Origin: Streptomyces sp. NBC_01353
GTDB taxonomy: Bacteria; Actinomycetota; Actinomycetes; Streptomycetales; Streptomycetaceae
Assembly (NCBI RefSeq): GCF_036237275.1
Contig: NZ_CP108352.1
Location: 6,634,001-6,698,000 of the forward strand
Direction of reading: 5' to 3'
DNA: 64,000 nucleotides
Shown: in pieces, positions 7,664-16,164 of the stretch
Position numbering within the stretch: position 1 is the stretch's first letter
Layout: each line of letters begins with the position of its first letter
Notes under the pieces: generated by a model
What the model saw: only the letters and a program-made list of their open reading frames with translations
Told to the model about the DNA's origin: nothing
Databases searched by the model: none
Program-made: the position numbers and the translations under genes

Positions 7664-8265
7664 TCGATGCCCCGCTGGCCCTTCTGACCCGCGTCCATCG
7701 GGTGCTTCACCTTCGACATGTCCGTGACCAGGTCCGCGAAGTCCAGCAGCTCCTGCGGGGCGTTGCGGCCGGTGATGACGACATGCTGCTGCCCGGGCCG
7801 GGCGCGCAGGACCTCGACGACCTCCTTGGTGTCGATCCAGCCCCAGTGCAGCAGGTAGGCGAACTCGTCGAGGACGTAGAACTTGTACTTCTCCTCGGCG
7901 AGGTCGCGCTTGACCTGCTCCCAGCCCTCGCGCGCCTTGTCCTCGTGGGACTGCTCGCCCTCGGCGACCTCGCGCTGGATCCAGGACCAGCCCTCGCCCA
8001 TCTTGTTCCAGGTGACGGTGCCGCCCTTGCCGGTCTCGCCGAGCGCCTTGAGGGCGTTCTCCTCGCCGACCTTCCATTTGGCGGACTTGACGAACTGGAA
8101 CACCCCGATCGGCCAGCCCTGGTTCCAGGCGCGCAGCGCCATGCCGAAGGCGGCGGTCGACTTCCCCTTGCCGACGCCCGTGTGCACCATCACCAGCGCA
8201 CGGTTGCGGCGCTGACGGGTGGTGAGACCGTCGTCGGGAACGACGGTCGGCTGTCCCTGCGGCAT
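7657..8265 (-). CDS. cobO: Cob(I)yrinic acid a,c-diamide adenosyltransferase
   Basis: 202 residues, CobO/BtuR/CobA type. The P-loop HTGVGKGKSTAAFG near residue 29 binds ATP. YVLDEFAYLLHWGWID is the Walker-B-like strand. It transfers the 5'-deoxyadenosyl group from ATP to reduced cobalt in the corrinoid. ATG 8265 shares one base with the chlID stop (TAATG), and its own end overlaps cobB, so translation of the three is tightly coupled. Length and motifs are those of the family; no anomaly was noted. Confidence 0.95.
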   Translation of the reverse strand: MPQGQPTVVPDDGLTTRQRRNRALVMVHTGVGKGKSTAAFGMALRAWNQGWPIGVFQFVKSAKWKVGEENALKALGETGKGGTVTWNKMGEGWSWIQREVAEGEQSHEDKAREGWEQVKRDLAEEKYKFYVLDEFAYLLHWGWIDTKEVVEVLRARPGQQHVVITGRNAPQELLDFADLVTDMSKVKHPMDAGQKGQRGIEW

Positions 8266-10289
8266 TACGCGGCCCTCCTGGTTGTCTGTCCTGCCTGTAC
8301 GTCTCTGACGAGCCCGGCGATCGAGTCGGCGCGCAGCTCGTCCAAGGTCACGGCGGTGCCGCCCAGTTCGCGGGCGAGCTCCCCGGCCAGCCCGAGCCGC
8401 ACGGGCCCGGTCTCGCAGTCCACGACGACGGCCGCGGTGCCCTCGGACGCGTGCAGCCGCGCCGCGCGGGCGGCGAGCGCCACCGGGTCCGCGCCGCCGC
8501 CGGTCGCCCGGCCGTCGGTCACGACGACGAGCAGCGGGCGGCGCGACGGGTCGCGGAGCCGCTCGACGCGCAGCACGTCATGGGCCTTGAGCAGCCCCGC
8601 CGACAGCGGCGTGCGGCCGCCCGTCGGGAGCTGTTCCAGCCGCGCGGCGGCCGCGTCCACGGACGAGGTCGGCGGCAGCGCGACCTCGGCGTCCCGCCCC
8701 CGGAAGGTGACCAGGCCGACCTTGTCGCGCCGCTGGTATGCGTCGAGCAGCAGCGAGAGCACGGCGCCCTTGACGGCGCTCATCCGCTGCCGCGCCGCCA
8801 TCGAGCCGGAGGCGTCCACGGCGAAGAGCACGAGGTTGCCCTCGCGGCCCTCGCGGGTCGCCTGCCGCAGATCGTCCCGGCGGACCACGAGCCCGGGGCC
8901 GGTCCGTCCGCGCGCCTTCTGGTGCGGGGCGGCGGCGTGCACGGTCGCGGCCAGATGGAGCTTGGTCAGCGCGCCCCGGGGCCGTACGGAACCGGTGGTC
9001 CTGCCGTGCTCGGTACGGGCCCGTGAGCGGCGCCCGGCCGCCCCCTCGCCGAGTCCGGGCACGCTGAGCATCTTCGTACGGAAGGGTTCGGCGGCCTTGA
9101 CGGCGGCGCGCTCACCGGCGCCGCCGGCCCCGCCCGGAGCGGGCGCGGGAGCCTCGTCCGAACCCGTGTCCTGGGGCGTGCTGTTGTCGGGGCCTTCGCT
9201 CTGGGGCGGCACACCGCCACCCGGGCCATCGCCGGGTCCGCCGTCGGGACCCGGGTCGGGGTCGTCGTCCCCGTCCTCGCCCTTGAACTGCTCCAGCGTC
9301 TCGTCGAGCTTGTCCTCGTCGAGCCCCGGCGCGTCGAACGGGTTCCGCCGCCTGCGGTGGGGGAGGGCGAGTAGCGCGGCCTGCCGTACGTCCTCGGAGG
9401 TCACCTCCGTGCGTCCCGCCCATGCGGCGAGCGCCGTCGCGGTCCGGGCCATCACGATGTCCGCGCGCATTCCGTCGACCTCGAACGCGGCGCAGGTCGC
9501 GGCGATCTGCAGCAGGGCCGCGTCACCGAGCGCGACGCTCGGCAGCAGCTCGCGCGCGGCGACGACGCGGTCCCGCAGCGCGGTCTCCTCGTCGGCCCAG
9601 CGGGCGGCGAAGGCGGCCGGGTCGTCGTCGAACGCGAGCCGGCGGCGCACGACCTCGACCCGCTGCTCGGGCTCGCGGGAGGCGGCGACCTCGACGGTGA
9701 GACCGAAGCGGTCCAGCAACTGCGGCCGCAGCTCGCCCTCTTCGGGGTTCATCGTGCCGACGAGCAGGAAGCGGGCCGCGTGCCGTACGGAGACCCCTTC
9801 GCGCTCGACGTACGAGGAGCCCATGGCGGCGGCGTCGAGGAGCAGGTCGATCAGGTGGTCGTGGAGGAGGTTGACCTCGTCGACGTAGAGGATTCCCCGG
9901 TGCGCGTCCGCGAGGAGCCCGGGCTCGAAGGCCTTCACGCCCTCGGCGAGCGCCCGCTCGATGTCCAGCGCACCGACGAGCCGGTCCTCGGACGCACCGA
10001 CGGGCAGCTCGACCATCCGCGCGGGGCGGGCGGCCCCGGGCGTCTCGGTGTGCGGCCCGTCCGGGCACTGGGGGTCGGGCGCGCCCGGGTCGCAGCTGAA
10101 CCGGCACCCGGCGACCACCGCCACCGACGGCAGCAGGTCCGCGAGCGCCCGCACGGCGGTCGACTTGGCAGTCCCCTTCTCGCCGCGTACGAGGACACCA
10201 CCCACCGCCGGGCTCACCGCGTTCAGGAGCAGCGCAAGCCGCAGGTCGTCCATGCCGACGACGGCGGTGAACGGATACCGGGTGCTCAT
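8265..10289 (-). CDS. Fused ChlI-ChlD type chelatase subunit (putative cobaltochelatase ATPase)
   Basis: 674 residues. The N-terminal AAA+ domain of the magnesium-chelatase I type has Walker A GEKGTAKST and Walker B GILYVDEVNLL. A Pro/Glu/Asp/Gly-rich linker (about residues 325-400) leads to a von Willebrand A domain with MIDAS motif DASGSMAA. In actinobacteria such BchI-BchD fusions sit next to cobN and are annotated as the ATPase subunit inserting Co2+ into hydrogenobyrinate a,c-diamide. AAGGAG precedes ATG 10289. Here it directly follows cobQ (58 bp) and no cobN is present, so its large-subunit partner must be encoded elsewhere or be missing. Confidence 0.88.
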   Translation of the reverse strand: MSTRYPFTAVVGMDDLRLALLLNAVSPAVGGVLVRGEKGTAKSTAVRALADLLPSVAVVAGCRFSCDPGAPDPQCPDGPHTETPGAARPARMVELPVGASEDRLVGALDIERALAEGVKAFEPGLLADAHRGILYVDEVNLLHDHLIDLLLDAAAMGSSYVEREGVSVRHAARFLLVGTMNPEEGELRPQLLDRFGLTVEVAASREPEQRVEVVRRRLAFDDDPAAFAARWADEETALRDRVVAARELLPSVALGDAALLQIAATCAAFEVDGMRADIVMARTATALAAWAGRTEVTSEDVRQAALLALPHRRRRNPFDAPGLDEDKLDETLEQFKGEDGDDDPDPGPDGGPGDGPGGGVPPQSEGPDNSTPQDTGSDEAPAPAPGGAGGAGERAAVKAAEPFRTKMLSVPGLGEGAAGRRSRARTEHGRTTGSVRPRGALTKLHLAATVHAAAPHQKARGRTGPGLVVRRDDLRQATREGREGNLVLFAVDASGSMAARQRMSAVKGAVLSLLLDAYQRRDKVGLVTFRGRDAEVALPPTSSVDAAAARLEQLPTGGRTPLSAGLLKAHDVLRVERLRDPSRRPLLVVVTDGRATGGGADPVALAARAARLHASEGTAAVVVDCETGPVRLGLAGELARELGGTAVTLDELRADSIAGLVRDVQAGQTTRRAA

Positions 10290-10347
10290 CGGGTGGTCAC
10301 TCCTTCAAGGTCGAGTCGCTGACGTTCGCTCATGTGCGGGCCCGCGC

Positions 10348-11856
10348 TCACGGCGCACCCGGCGGGATGAACGGCAGCCCGTTCGGCGGGCCGTTCTCGA
10401 TCAGGCGCAGCAGCGCGTCCGTGTCCGCGTGTTCCTCGATCAGGTCGCCGAGACGGTCCAGCTGCTCCTCGCGGAGCGCGCCGAACGACGTGTCGGGGGC
10501 CGGGACGAAGTGCCGACCGGACGCCGCCGCGACCTCTCGCAGGAACGCCCGGCGGAAGCCGTCGCTCTCCAGGGAGCCGTGCCAGTGCGTGCCCCACACC
10601 GCGCCGACCCGGCATCCGTCCAGGAACGGTTCGCCGCCCCGCACGTCCGCGACGCCGTGGTGGATCTCGTACCCCTCGACGGGCTCGCCGAGCGCCTCGC
10701 CGACCGGCCGGGCCAGTGTCTTCTCGGGCGAGAACCGGACGTGTACGGGCAGCAGTCCGAGCCCGTCGACGGCGCCGGCCTTCGACTCGACGTCGTCCTC
10801 GATCCGCTCCCCGAGCGCCTGGAAGCCGCCGCATATTCCGAGTACCGGCCGGCCCTCCGCCGCCCGCCGGGCGATCGCCTCCGCGAGGCCGCGCTCGCGC
10901 AGCCAGGCCAGCGCCTTGACCGTCCCGCGCGTGCCCGGCACGACCACCAGGTCCGCGTCGACGAGCTCCTCGGCACGGTCCACGAAGCGCACGACCACGC
11001 CCGGTTCGGCGGCCAGCGCGTCCACGTCGGTGAAGTTGGACATCAGCGGCACGGCGCAGACCGCGACCCGCAGCACGTCCTCGCCGACCGGCGGCGCGAC
11101 GGCCGACTCGCGGACCGTGCCCCGCAGCGAGACCCGCAGGCCGTCCTCCTCGTCGATGCCGAGCCCGTGCGCGTACGGCAGCACACCGAAGGTCCGGCGC
11201 CCGGTCAGCCCGAGCAGCATGTCGAGGCCCGGCTCGAGCAGGGTCACGTCGCCCCGGAACTTGTTCACGAGATAGCCCGCGATCAGCTCCTGGTCCTCCG
11301 GAGCGAGCAGCGCCGTCGTGCCGAAGAACTGGGCGAACACCCCGCCCCTGTCGATGTCGCCGACCACCAGCACCGGCAGCCGCGCCGCCCGTGCGATGCC
11401 CATGTTCACGATGTCCGTGCGCCGCAGGTTGATCTCGGCCGGACTGCCCGCCCCCTCGCAGATCACGGCGTCATACGTGCCCCGCAGCTCCTCCAGGCAC
11501 GCCAGGACGGGCTCGAAGAGCTCTTTCTGCCTGCCCCCGTGGTAGCCGCGCGCGCTCAACTCGCCCACCGGCTTGCCCATCAGGACGACCTGGCTGGAGC
11601 GGTCGCTGCCCGGCTTCAGCAGTACGGGGTTCATCAGCGCGGTCGGCTCGACGCGGGCCGCCTGCGCCTGCATGGCCTGCGCGCGGCCGATCTCCGCGCC
11701 CTCTCTCGTCACGAAGGAGTTCAAGGACATGTTCTGGCCCTTGAACGGGGCGACCTTCATGCCCTGCCGGACCAGCCAGCGGCAGATGCCGGCCGTGACG
11801 ACGCTCTTGCCCGCGTCGGACGTGGTCCCCGCGACCAGCAGCCCCCCGCCTCTCAT
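10348..11856 (-). CDS. cobQ: Cobyric acid synthase
   Basis: 502 residues. The N-terminal ATPase domain has P-loop GTTSDAGKS and KGQNMSLNS. The C-terminal triad-type glutamine amidotransferase domain has its catalytic Cys in [11 protein letters not shown] and the His in GTHWHGSLE. It amidates side chains b, d, e and g of adenosylcobyrinic acid a,c-diamide. ATG 11856 overlaps the cobD stop by four bases (ATGA), so the two are translationally coupled under the B12 riboswitch. The product is substrate for the CobD/CobC aminopropanol attachment. Confidence 0.95.
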   Translation of the reverse strand: MRGGGLLVAGTTSDAGKSVVTAGICRWLVRQGMKVAPFKGQNMSLNSFVTREGAEIGRAQAMQAQAARVEPTALMNPVLLKPGSDRSSQVVLMGKPVGELSARGYHGGRQKELFEPVLACLEELRGTYDAVICEGAGSPAEINLRRTDIVNMGIARAARLPVLVVGDIDRGGVFAQFFGTTALLAPEDQELIAGYLVNKFRGDVTLLEPGLDMLLGLTGRRTFGVLPYAHGLGIDEEDGLRVSLRGTVRESAVAPPVGEDVLRVAVCAVPLMSNFTDVDALAAEPGVVVRFVDRAEELVDADLVVVPGTRGTVKALAWLRERGLAEAIARRAAEGRPVLGICGGFQALGERIEDDVESKAGAVDGLGLLPVHVRFSPEKTLARPVGEALGEPVEGYEIHHGVADVRGGEPFLDGCRVGAVWGTHWHGSLESDGFRRAFLREVAAASGRHFVPAPDTSFGALREEQLDRLGDLIEEHADTDALLRLIENGPPNGLPFIPPGAP

Positions 11857-12815
11857 GCCTTCCTCCGCTTCATCGCGCCCGCCACGATCCGTCCACCCAC
11901 ACACACCGCCAGCGTCAGCGCGGTCACCCGGCGCGAGAGCCGCACCGCCCGCTCGATGTCCCCGACCTCCACGGCCCGGCCCTCCCCGTTCAGTACCGGC
12001 CGGTGCTCGACCCGTCCGCCGTACGTGAGCGTCCCGCCGAGCCGTACGCCGAGCGCCCCCGCGAAGGACGCCTCCACCGGACCGGCGTTGGGGCTCGGGT
12101 GCTTGGCCGCGTCCTGCCGCCAGGCCTTCGCCGCCCCCTTCGGGTCGCCACCCGCCACCGTCGCGAGCGCGGCCGTCAGCCGGGCGCCCGGCCAGCCGGC
12201 CACGTCGTCGAGCCGGGCCGAGGCCCAGCCGAAGCGCCGGTACGCCGGGGACTTGTGGCCGACCATCGCGTCCAGGGTGTTCACGGCCCGGAAGCCGACC
12301 AGGCCGGGAACGCCCGCGACCGCGCCCCAGACCAGGGCGCCCACGACGGCGTCGGAGGTGTTCTCGGCGACGGACTCCACCACCGCGCGGGCCATCGCAG
12401 GACCGTCCAGGGACTGCGGATCGCGCCCCACCAGATGCGGCATCCGCTCGCGGGCCACCTCCAGGTCCCCGGCGGCCAGGGCCCCGCCGATGGCGCGGGC
12501 CTCCCGGCCCAGGGTCGTGCCGCCGACGACGGCCCAGACGGAGGCGGCGGTCAGGGCGGCGGCGGCTCCGGGGCGGTCGCGTACGGTACGGGCGGCCAGC
12601 GCCGCGAGCGCCGTGGCGCCGCCGGCGCAGACGGCCGTGTGCAGCGCGCCCCACCCGCGGTGGTCGCGCCGGAGAAGCTTCTCGACGGAGCCGGCGGCGC
12701 GCCCGAACGCGGCGACCGGATGGCCGCGGCGGGGGTCGCCGATGATCAGGTCCGCGGCCAGACCGGCGGCGGCGCCGTACGTGAATACACCTGTGGCTGC
12801 ACTGCGGCCGGGCAT
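11853..12815 (-). CDS. cobD: Adenosylcobinamide-phosphate synthase (CobD/CbiB)
   Basis: 320-residue membrane protein with several hydrophobic helices and the family motifs [12 protein letters not shown] and [11 protein letters not shown]. It attaches (R)-1-amino-2-propanol phosphate, made by the CobC domain encoded about 8 kb away, to cobyric acid. It is the first gene of the minus-strand cobalamin operon. ATG 12815 is preceded by GAGGA at suitable spacing, inside the region a B12 riboswitch would sequester. Nothing is missing relative to the family. Confidence 0.94.
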   Translation of the reverse strand: MPGRSAATGVFTYGAAAGLAADLIIGDPRRGHPVAAFGRAAGSVEKLLRRDHRGWGALHTAVCAGGATALAALAARTVRDRPGAAAALTAASVWAVVGGTTLGREARAIGGALAAGDLEVARERMPHLVGRDPQSLDGPAMARAVVESVAENTSDAVVGALVWGAVAGVPGLVGFRAVNTLDAMVGHKSPAYRRFGWASARLDDVAGWPGARLTAALATVAGGDPKGAAKAWRQDAAKHPSPNAGPVEASFAGALGVRLGGTLTYGGRVEHRPVLNGEGRAVEVGDIERAVRLSRRVTALTLAVCVGGRIVAGAMKRRKA

Positions 12816-12825
12816 GGCGCTGTGT

Positions 12826-12985
12826 CCTCACTCAGGGTCCGCGCCCTGGCTCGACGTGACCGGCGGCGAGAGTTCCTGGCTCCCGGGGATCGACTCCCCG
12901 GTCACAGTGGCGGGACCGCGCCGGATTCGCACCGGACTTCCTCTGCTGCCGCCGTAATGGCCCCGGAAGTCCACCACGCTGTGCG
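12826..12985 (-). promoter_or_regulatory. Cobalamin (AdoCbl) riboswitch
   Basis: Read on the minus strand, the leader contains the conserved core: GGAAGTCCGGTGCGAATCC, then GCGGTCCCGCCACTGTGACC, a variable hairpin (GGGGAGTCGATCCCC), then the B12 box AGCCAGGAACTC. The element ends just before the cobD ribosome site, so it probably blocks translation initiation when AdoCbl is high. The 5' boundary is approximate. Confidence 0.93.
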
Positions 12986-13043
12986 AACACCCGTCAACTC
13001 ACGTTTGACCTGCGGCGGGACAGTGTGCGAAGCACCACAGGAA

Positions 13044-13089
13044 CGCCGGACGGGCGGTCGCACCCGAAGGTGCGACCGCCCGTCCGGCG
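13044..13089 (-). terminator. Terminator of the pit operon
   Basis: Perfect 21-bp inverted repeat (CGCCGGACGGGCGGTCGCACC and its complement) around a CGAA tetraloop, just downstream of the small membrane protein gene. Confidence 0.88.
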
Positions 13090-13103
13090 AAGCGGGACCG
13101 TCG

Positions 13104-13325
13104 TCAGACGACGATCAGATAGATGCCGTACGCGACGGCCGCCGCGCACAGCGCGAAGCAGGCGTACGCGCCGGTGCGCGCCAGGGCGGCGGAGCCTCCC
13201 TGGGAGGCGGCCTGCTCCTGCTTGGAGAGGCCGACGATGCCGAGGGTGAACAGGCCCACGAGGGCGACGGTCGCCACGAGGCTGACTCCGAAGACGGAGC
13301 CGAGAGCTGCCCAGTCGATCTTCAT
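13104..13325 (-). CDS. Small two-helix membrane protein, Pit-associated
   Basis: 73 residues with two hydrophobic helices (about residues 7-33 and 51-72) joined by a short polar loop KQEQAASQGG. It follows the phosphate permease gene by 12 bp and shares its terminator, so it is co-transcribed. I recall the same small gene after pitH2 in S. coelicolor. Its function is unknown; a role as accessory or modulator of the Pit permease is inference from position only. Confidence 0.8.
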   Translation of the reverse strand: MKIDWAALGSVFGVSLVATVALVGLFTLGIVGLSKQEQAASQGGSAALARTGAYACFALCAAAVAYGIYLIVV

Positions 13326-13337
13326 GTCGTTCGTTCC

Positions 13338-14603
13338 TTACACCGCGGCCGCGGGGGCCGTGGGGGCTGTCGGGTCCGTGGGGGCCGGCGAGGGGATGGT
13401 GGTCTTGAGGTCCTCGTCCGCGACGGCGGCGACGGAACCGGCGGGCGGCGGGGTGACCGCCGCGATCGCGGTGGTGACGACACCCGCGGGCTCGGCGTCG
13501 ATCTCGTCGGCCGTGACGTTGTGCTGGTCGACCGGCTTGCGGCGCGACAGGGACCAGATGACGGCCGAGCCGGCCACGAGGAGGACCGCGACGGTGGCGA
13601 CGCCCCAGCTGCCCTGCTTGGTGAGGAACTCGGCACCGGCGCCGACCAGGCCCGCGGCGGGCAGGGTCAGACCCCAGGCGACGAACATCCGGGTCGCGGT
13701 CGACCAGCGGACGACTCCGCCCTTGCGGCCGAGGCCCGCACCCATCACGGCGCCGGAGCAGGACTGTGTGGTGGAGAGGGAGAAGCCCAGGTTGGACGAG
13801 GCCAGGATGACCGTGGCGGCACTGGTCTGGGCGGCGAAGCCCTGCTGCGGCTGAAGGTCGGTGAGGCCCTTGCCCATCGTGCGGATGATGCGCCAGCCGC
13901 CGAGGTAGGTGCCGAGCGCGATCGCGACACCGGCGGAGACGACGACCCACATCGGGGGGTTGGCGCCGGGGGCGAGGACGCCGCCGGTCACCAGGGCGAG
14001 GGTGATGACACCCATCGTCTTCTGGGCGTCGTTGGTGCCGTGCGCGAGGGAGACGAGACCGGCGGAGGCGATCTGGCCGGCCCGGTAACCCTTGGCCGTG
14101 GCCTTCTTGTCCGTCCTGGAGCCGATCTTGTACGTCAGCTTGGTGGCCGCCATCGCGGCGAGGCCGGCGACGAGCGGCGCGGCGATCGCGGGGATCAGGA
14201 CCTTGCTGACCACGGTCGAGCCGTTGACGGCCGACCAGCCGGCCGACATGACGGCCGCACCGATGAGACCGCCGAAGAGGGCGTGGGAGGAGCTGGACGG
14301 CAGACCCAGGAGCCAGGTCAGCAGATTCCAGAGGATGGCGCCGACGAGCGCCGCGAAGATCACTTCGGTACGAATGCCCTGTTCGTTGATGATCCCGCCG
14401 GAGATCGTCTTGGCGACCTCCACGGACAGGAACGCGCCGACCAGGTTGAGCACGGCGGACATGGCCACCGCCGTCTTGGGCTTGAGGGCACCGGTCGAGA
14501 TGGTCGTCGCCATCGCGTTGGCGGTGTCGTGGAAACCGTTCGTGAAATCGAACACGAGAGCTGTCACGACCACAATCGCGAGCAGCAGCGTGATGTGTTC
14601 CAT
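13338..14603 (-). CDS. pitH2: Low-affinity inorganic phosphate transporter, Pit family
   Basis: 421 residues, polytopic. Duplicated PiT signatures are visible: GFHDTANAMATTISTGALKP near the N-terminus and SLAHGTNDAQKTMG in the second half. The permease co-imports metal-phosphate with protons. The C-terminal 80 residues are a Pro/Ala-rich cytoplasmic tail that varies in the family. A PHO box lies 41-69 bp upstream of the ATG at 14603, predicting control by PhoP under phosphate limitation. The gene symbol follows the S. coelicolor paralogue with the same neighbours. Confidence 0.9.
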   Translation of the reverse strand: MEHITLLLAIVVVTALVFDFTNGFHDTANAMATTISTGALKPKTAVAMSAVLNLVGAFLSVEVAKTISGGIINEQGIRTEVIFAALVGAILWNLLTWLLGLPSSSSHALFGGLIGAAVMSAGWSAVNGSTVVSKVLIPAIAAPLVAGLAAMAATKLTYKIGSRTDKKATAKGYRAGQIASAGLVSLAHGTNDAQKTMGVITLALVTGGVLAPGANPPMWVVVSAGVAIALGTYLGGWRIIRTMGKGLTDLQPQQGFAAQTSAATVILASSNLGFSLSTTQSCSGAVMGAGLGRKGGVVRWSTATRMFVAWGLTLPAAGLVGAGAEFLTKQGSWGVATVAVLLVAGSAVIWSLSRRKPVDQHNVTADEIDAEPAGVVTTAIAAVTPPPAGSVAAVADEDLKTTIPSPAPTDPTAPTAPAAAV

Positions 14604-14959
14604 TTACCCAGGCAATCGTTTGACGTCAGTGGCTCGACGAACGTAGGCAACCTGAGTGAACGGAAGGTGAACTGGGTCGGGCTGCATGGTGACTCTAACC
14701 GTGTTCGGGCATTCCGCTTAGCGTCTCCGGACGCGGTTCTGTCCACGATGTGGTCGCCCCGCAACCCCGGGTAAGCCCGCCGTTGCGGGACAGAGGGGAC
14801 GTGTCCCACTTCCGCCCCACTCGCCCCATGTCACCAGCCGGACACCCCGTGGACCGCGTCAGCCGACCGGGGGACCGGTCGATGAGACCCATGTCACTCC
14901 AAGGTGGCCCCGTGCGGGTCTGTCCGGTGGCAGCCCGTCCCCGCCCTGCCGACACTGGG
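14604..14959. other. Divergent promoter region of pit and alpha/beta-hydrolase-like gene
   Basis: No gene is assigned in these 356 bases. The proximal part holds the PHO box for the Pit transporter. The distal part (14700-14959) contains in-frame upstream codons of the hydrolase-like gene, including an alternative ATG at 14882 with GGGGA upstream, but no other recognisable feature. Confidence 0.5.
14644..14672 (-). promoter_or_regulatory. PHO box (PhoP direct-repeat operator)
   Basis: On the minus strand the 11-base units GTTCACCTTCC, GTTCACTCAGG and a degenerate TTGCCTACGTT follow one another. Two or more units with GTTCAYY heads match the Streptomyces PhoP consensus. Position upstream of a phosphate transporter supports function. 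Confidence 0.88.
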
Positions 14960-16087
14960 ATGGTGCGCCCGGCTACAGCGACGGCAGCGGCCGTCACCAC
15001 CCTGCTCGGTGTCGGCGCGGCCGCGATCGCGGCCGGCCGGTACGCCAGTGACGCCGCCCTCAAGGCGGCCGGACGGCCCCTGCCCCGTGACCCCCGGCTC
15101 ACCGTGCACGCCACGGGCCCCGACCAGGTCACCCTCACCCGCAGCCTCGCCTCGCTGCGCTCCGGTACGTACGGGATCGAGGGCCCGGATGTCCACGCCG
15201 TCGTCGGACCCGTCCTCGACCGGGTCCCGCACAGCGCGGACACCGTCGTCCGCCGCCTGGAACGGGTCGAGCTCGGCACCCTGGAACCGGGCGCCCGGGT
15301 CCGCTTCACCCCCGAGCTGCACCACGGCACCCCGGCCACCGCGCTCGGCCTGGACCACGAGGACGTCGAGATCCCCGGCGAACTCGGCACCCTGCCCGCC
15401 TGGCTCGTCCCCGGCGCCCGCTCCACCTGGGTGATCGCCCTGCACGGCATCGGCACGACCCGCCGGCACCCCCTCAACCTCGTCCCGTTCCTCTCCCGAC
15501 GCCAGATCCCCGTCCTCTGTCTCGCCTACCGCGGGGACGAGGGCGCGCCCCGGTCCCCGGACGGCCTCGGCCATCTCGGCGACTCCGAGTGGCGCGACGT
15601 CGACGCGGCCATCCGGTACGCCGTCCGCAAGGGCGCCCAGCACGTCGTCCTGCACGGCTGGGGGCCCGGCGCCACGATGGCCCTGCACGCTGCCGCCGAC
15701 TCGGGCGTACGGGACGTGATCCGCGGCCTCGTCCTGGACTCCCCGGTACTCGACCAGGAGGCCACCCTGCGCAACCTCGCCTCCGCCCGCCGCGTCCCCG
15801 GCCCCCTGCTCCCGCTCGCCGTACGCGCCGCACAGGACAGGACCGGCCTGCACGGCGACCGTCTCCAGGAGGCCACCGGCCCGGCCGGTCTGCGCGTGCC
15901 GACGCTGGTCTTCCACGGCCCCGACGACACCATCGCCCCCTGGGAGCCGTCCCTCGAACTGGCCGCCCGCCGCCCGGAACTGGTCACGCTGCACACGGTC
16001 AGCGGCGCCCCCCACGCCTCGATGTGGAACGCCGACCCGGTCCGCTACGAAGAGGCCCTGCGCCGCTTCCTCACCCCCCTGCTCTGA
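14960..16087 (+). CDS. Alpha/beta hydrolase-fold protein lacking a visible nucleophile
   Basis: 375 residues with an N-terminal hydrophobic stretch (VTTLLGVGAAAIAAG) that may anchor it to the membrane. The hydrolase fold is clear: oxyanion-region VIALHGIGTTRR, nucleophile-elbow region HGWGPGATMALHAA, acid strand TLVFHGPDDTIAP and His region SGAPHASMW. At the elbow, G-x-S-x-G reads GWGPG, so the Ser nucleophile is replaced by Gly. Either the protein is non-catalytic or it uses another residue. ATG 14960 is chosen by likely similarity to relatives; ATG 14882 is an alternative with a better ribosome site. Substrate unknown. Confidence 0.75.
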   Translation: MVRPATATAAAVTTLLGVGAAAIAAGRYASDAALKAAGRPLPRDPRLTVHATGPDQVTLTRSLASLRSGTYGIEGPDVHAVVGPVLDRVPHSADTVVRRLERVELGTLEPGARVRFTPELHHGTPATALGLDHEDVEIPGELGTLPAWLVPGARSTWVIALHGIGTTRRHPLNLVPFLSRRQIPVLCLAYRGDEGAPRSPDGLGHLGDSEWRDVDAAIRYAVRKGAQHVVLHGWGPGATMALHAAADSGVRDVIRGLVLDSPVLDQEATLRNLASARRVPGPLLPLAVRAAQDRTGLHGDRLQEATGPAGLRVPTLVFHGPDDTIAPWEPSLELAARRPELVTLHTVSGAPHASMWNADPVRYEEALRRFLTPLL

Positions 16088-16164
16088 CCCCTCCTCCGGC
16101 GGCGTTCCACCGGCGCTGTCGATTCCGATTGGGCTTTCGGGCCGTCAGCGGGAAGACTGCCTCC

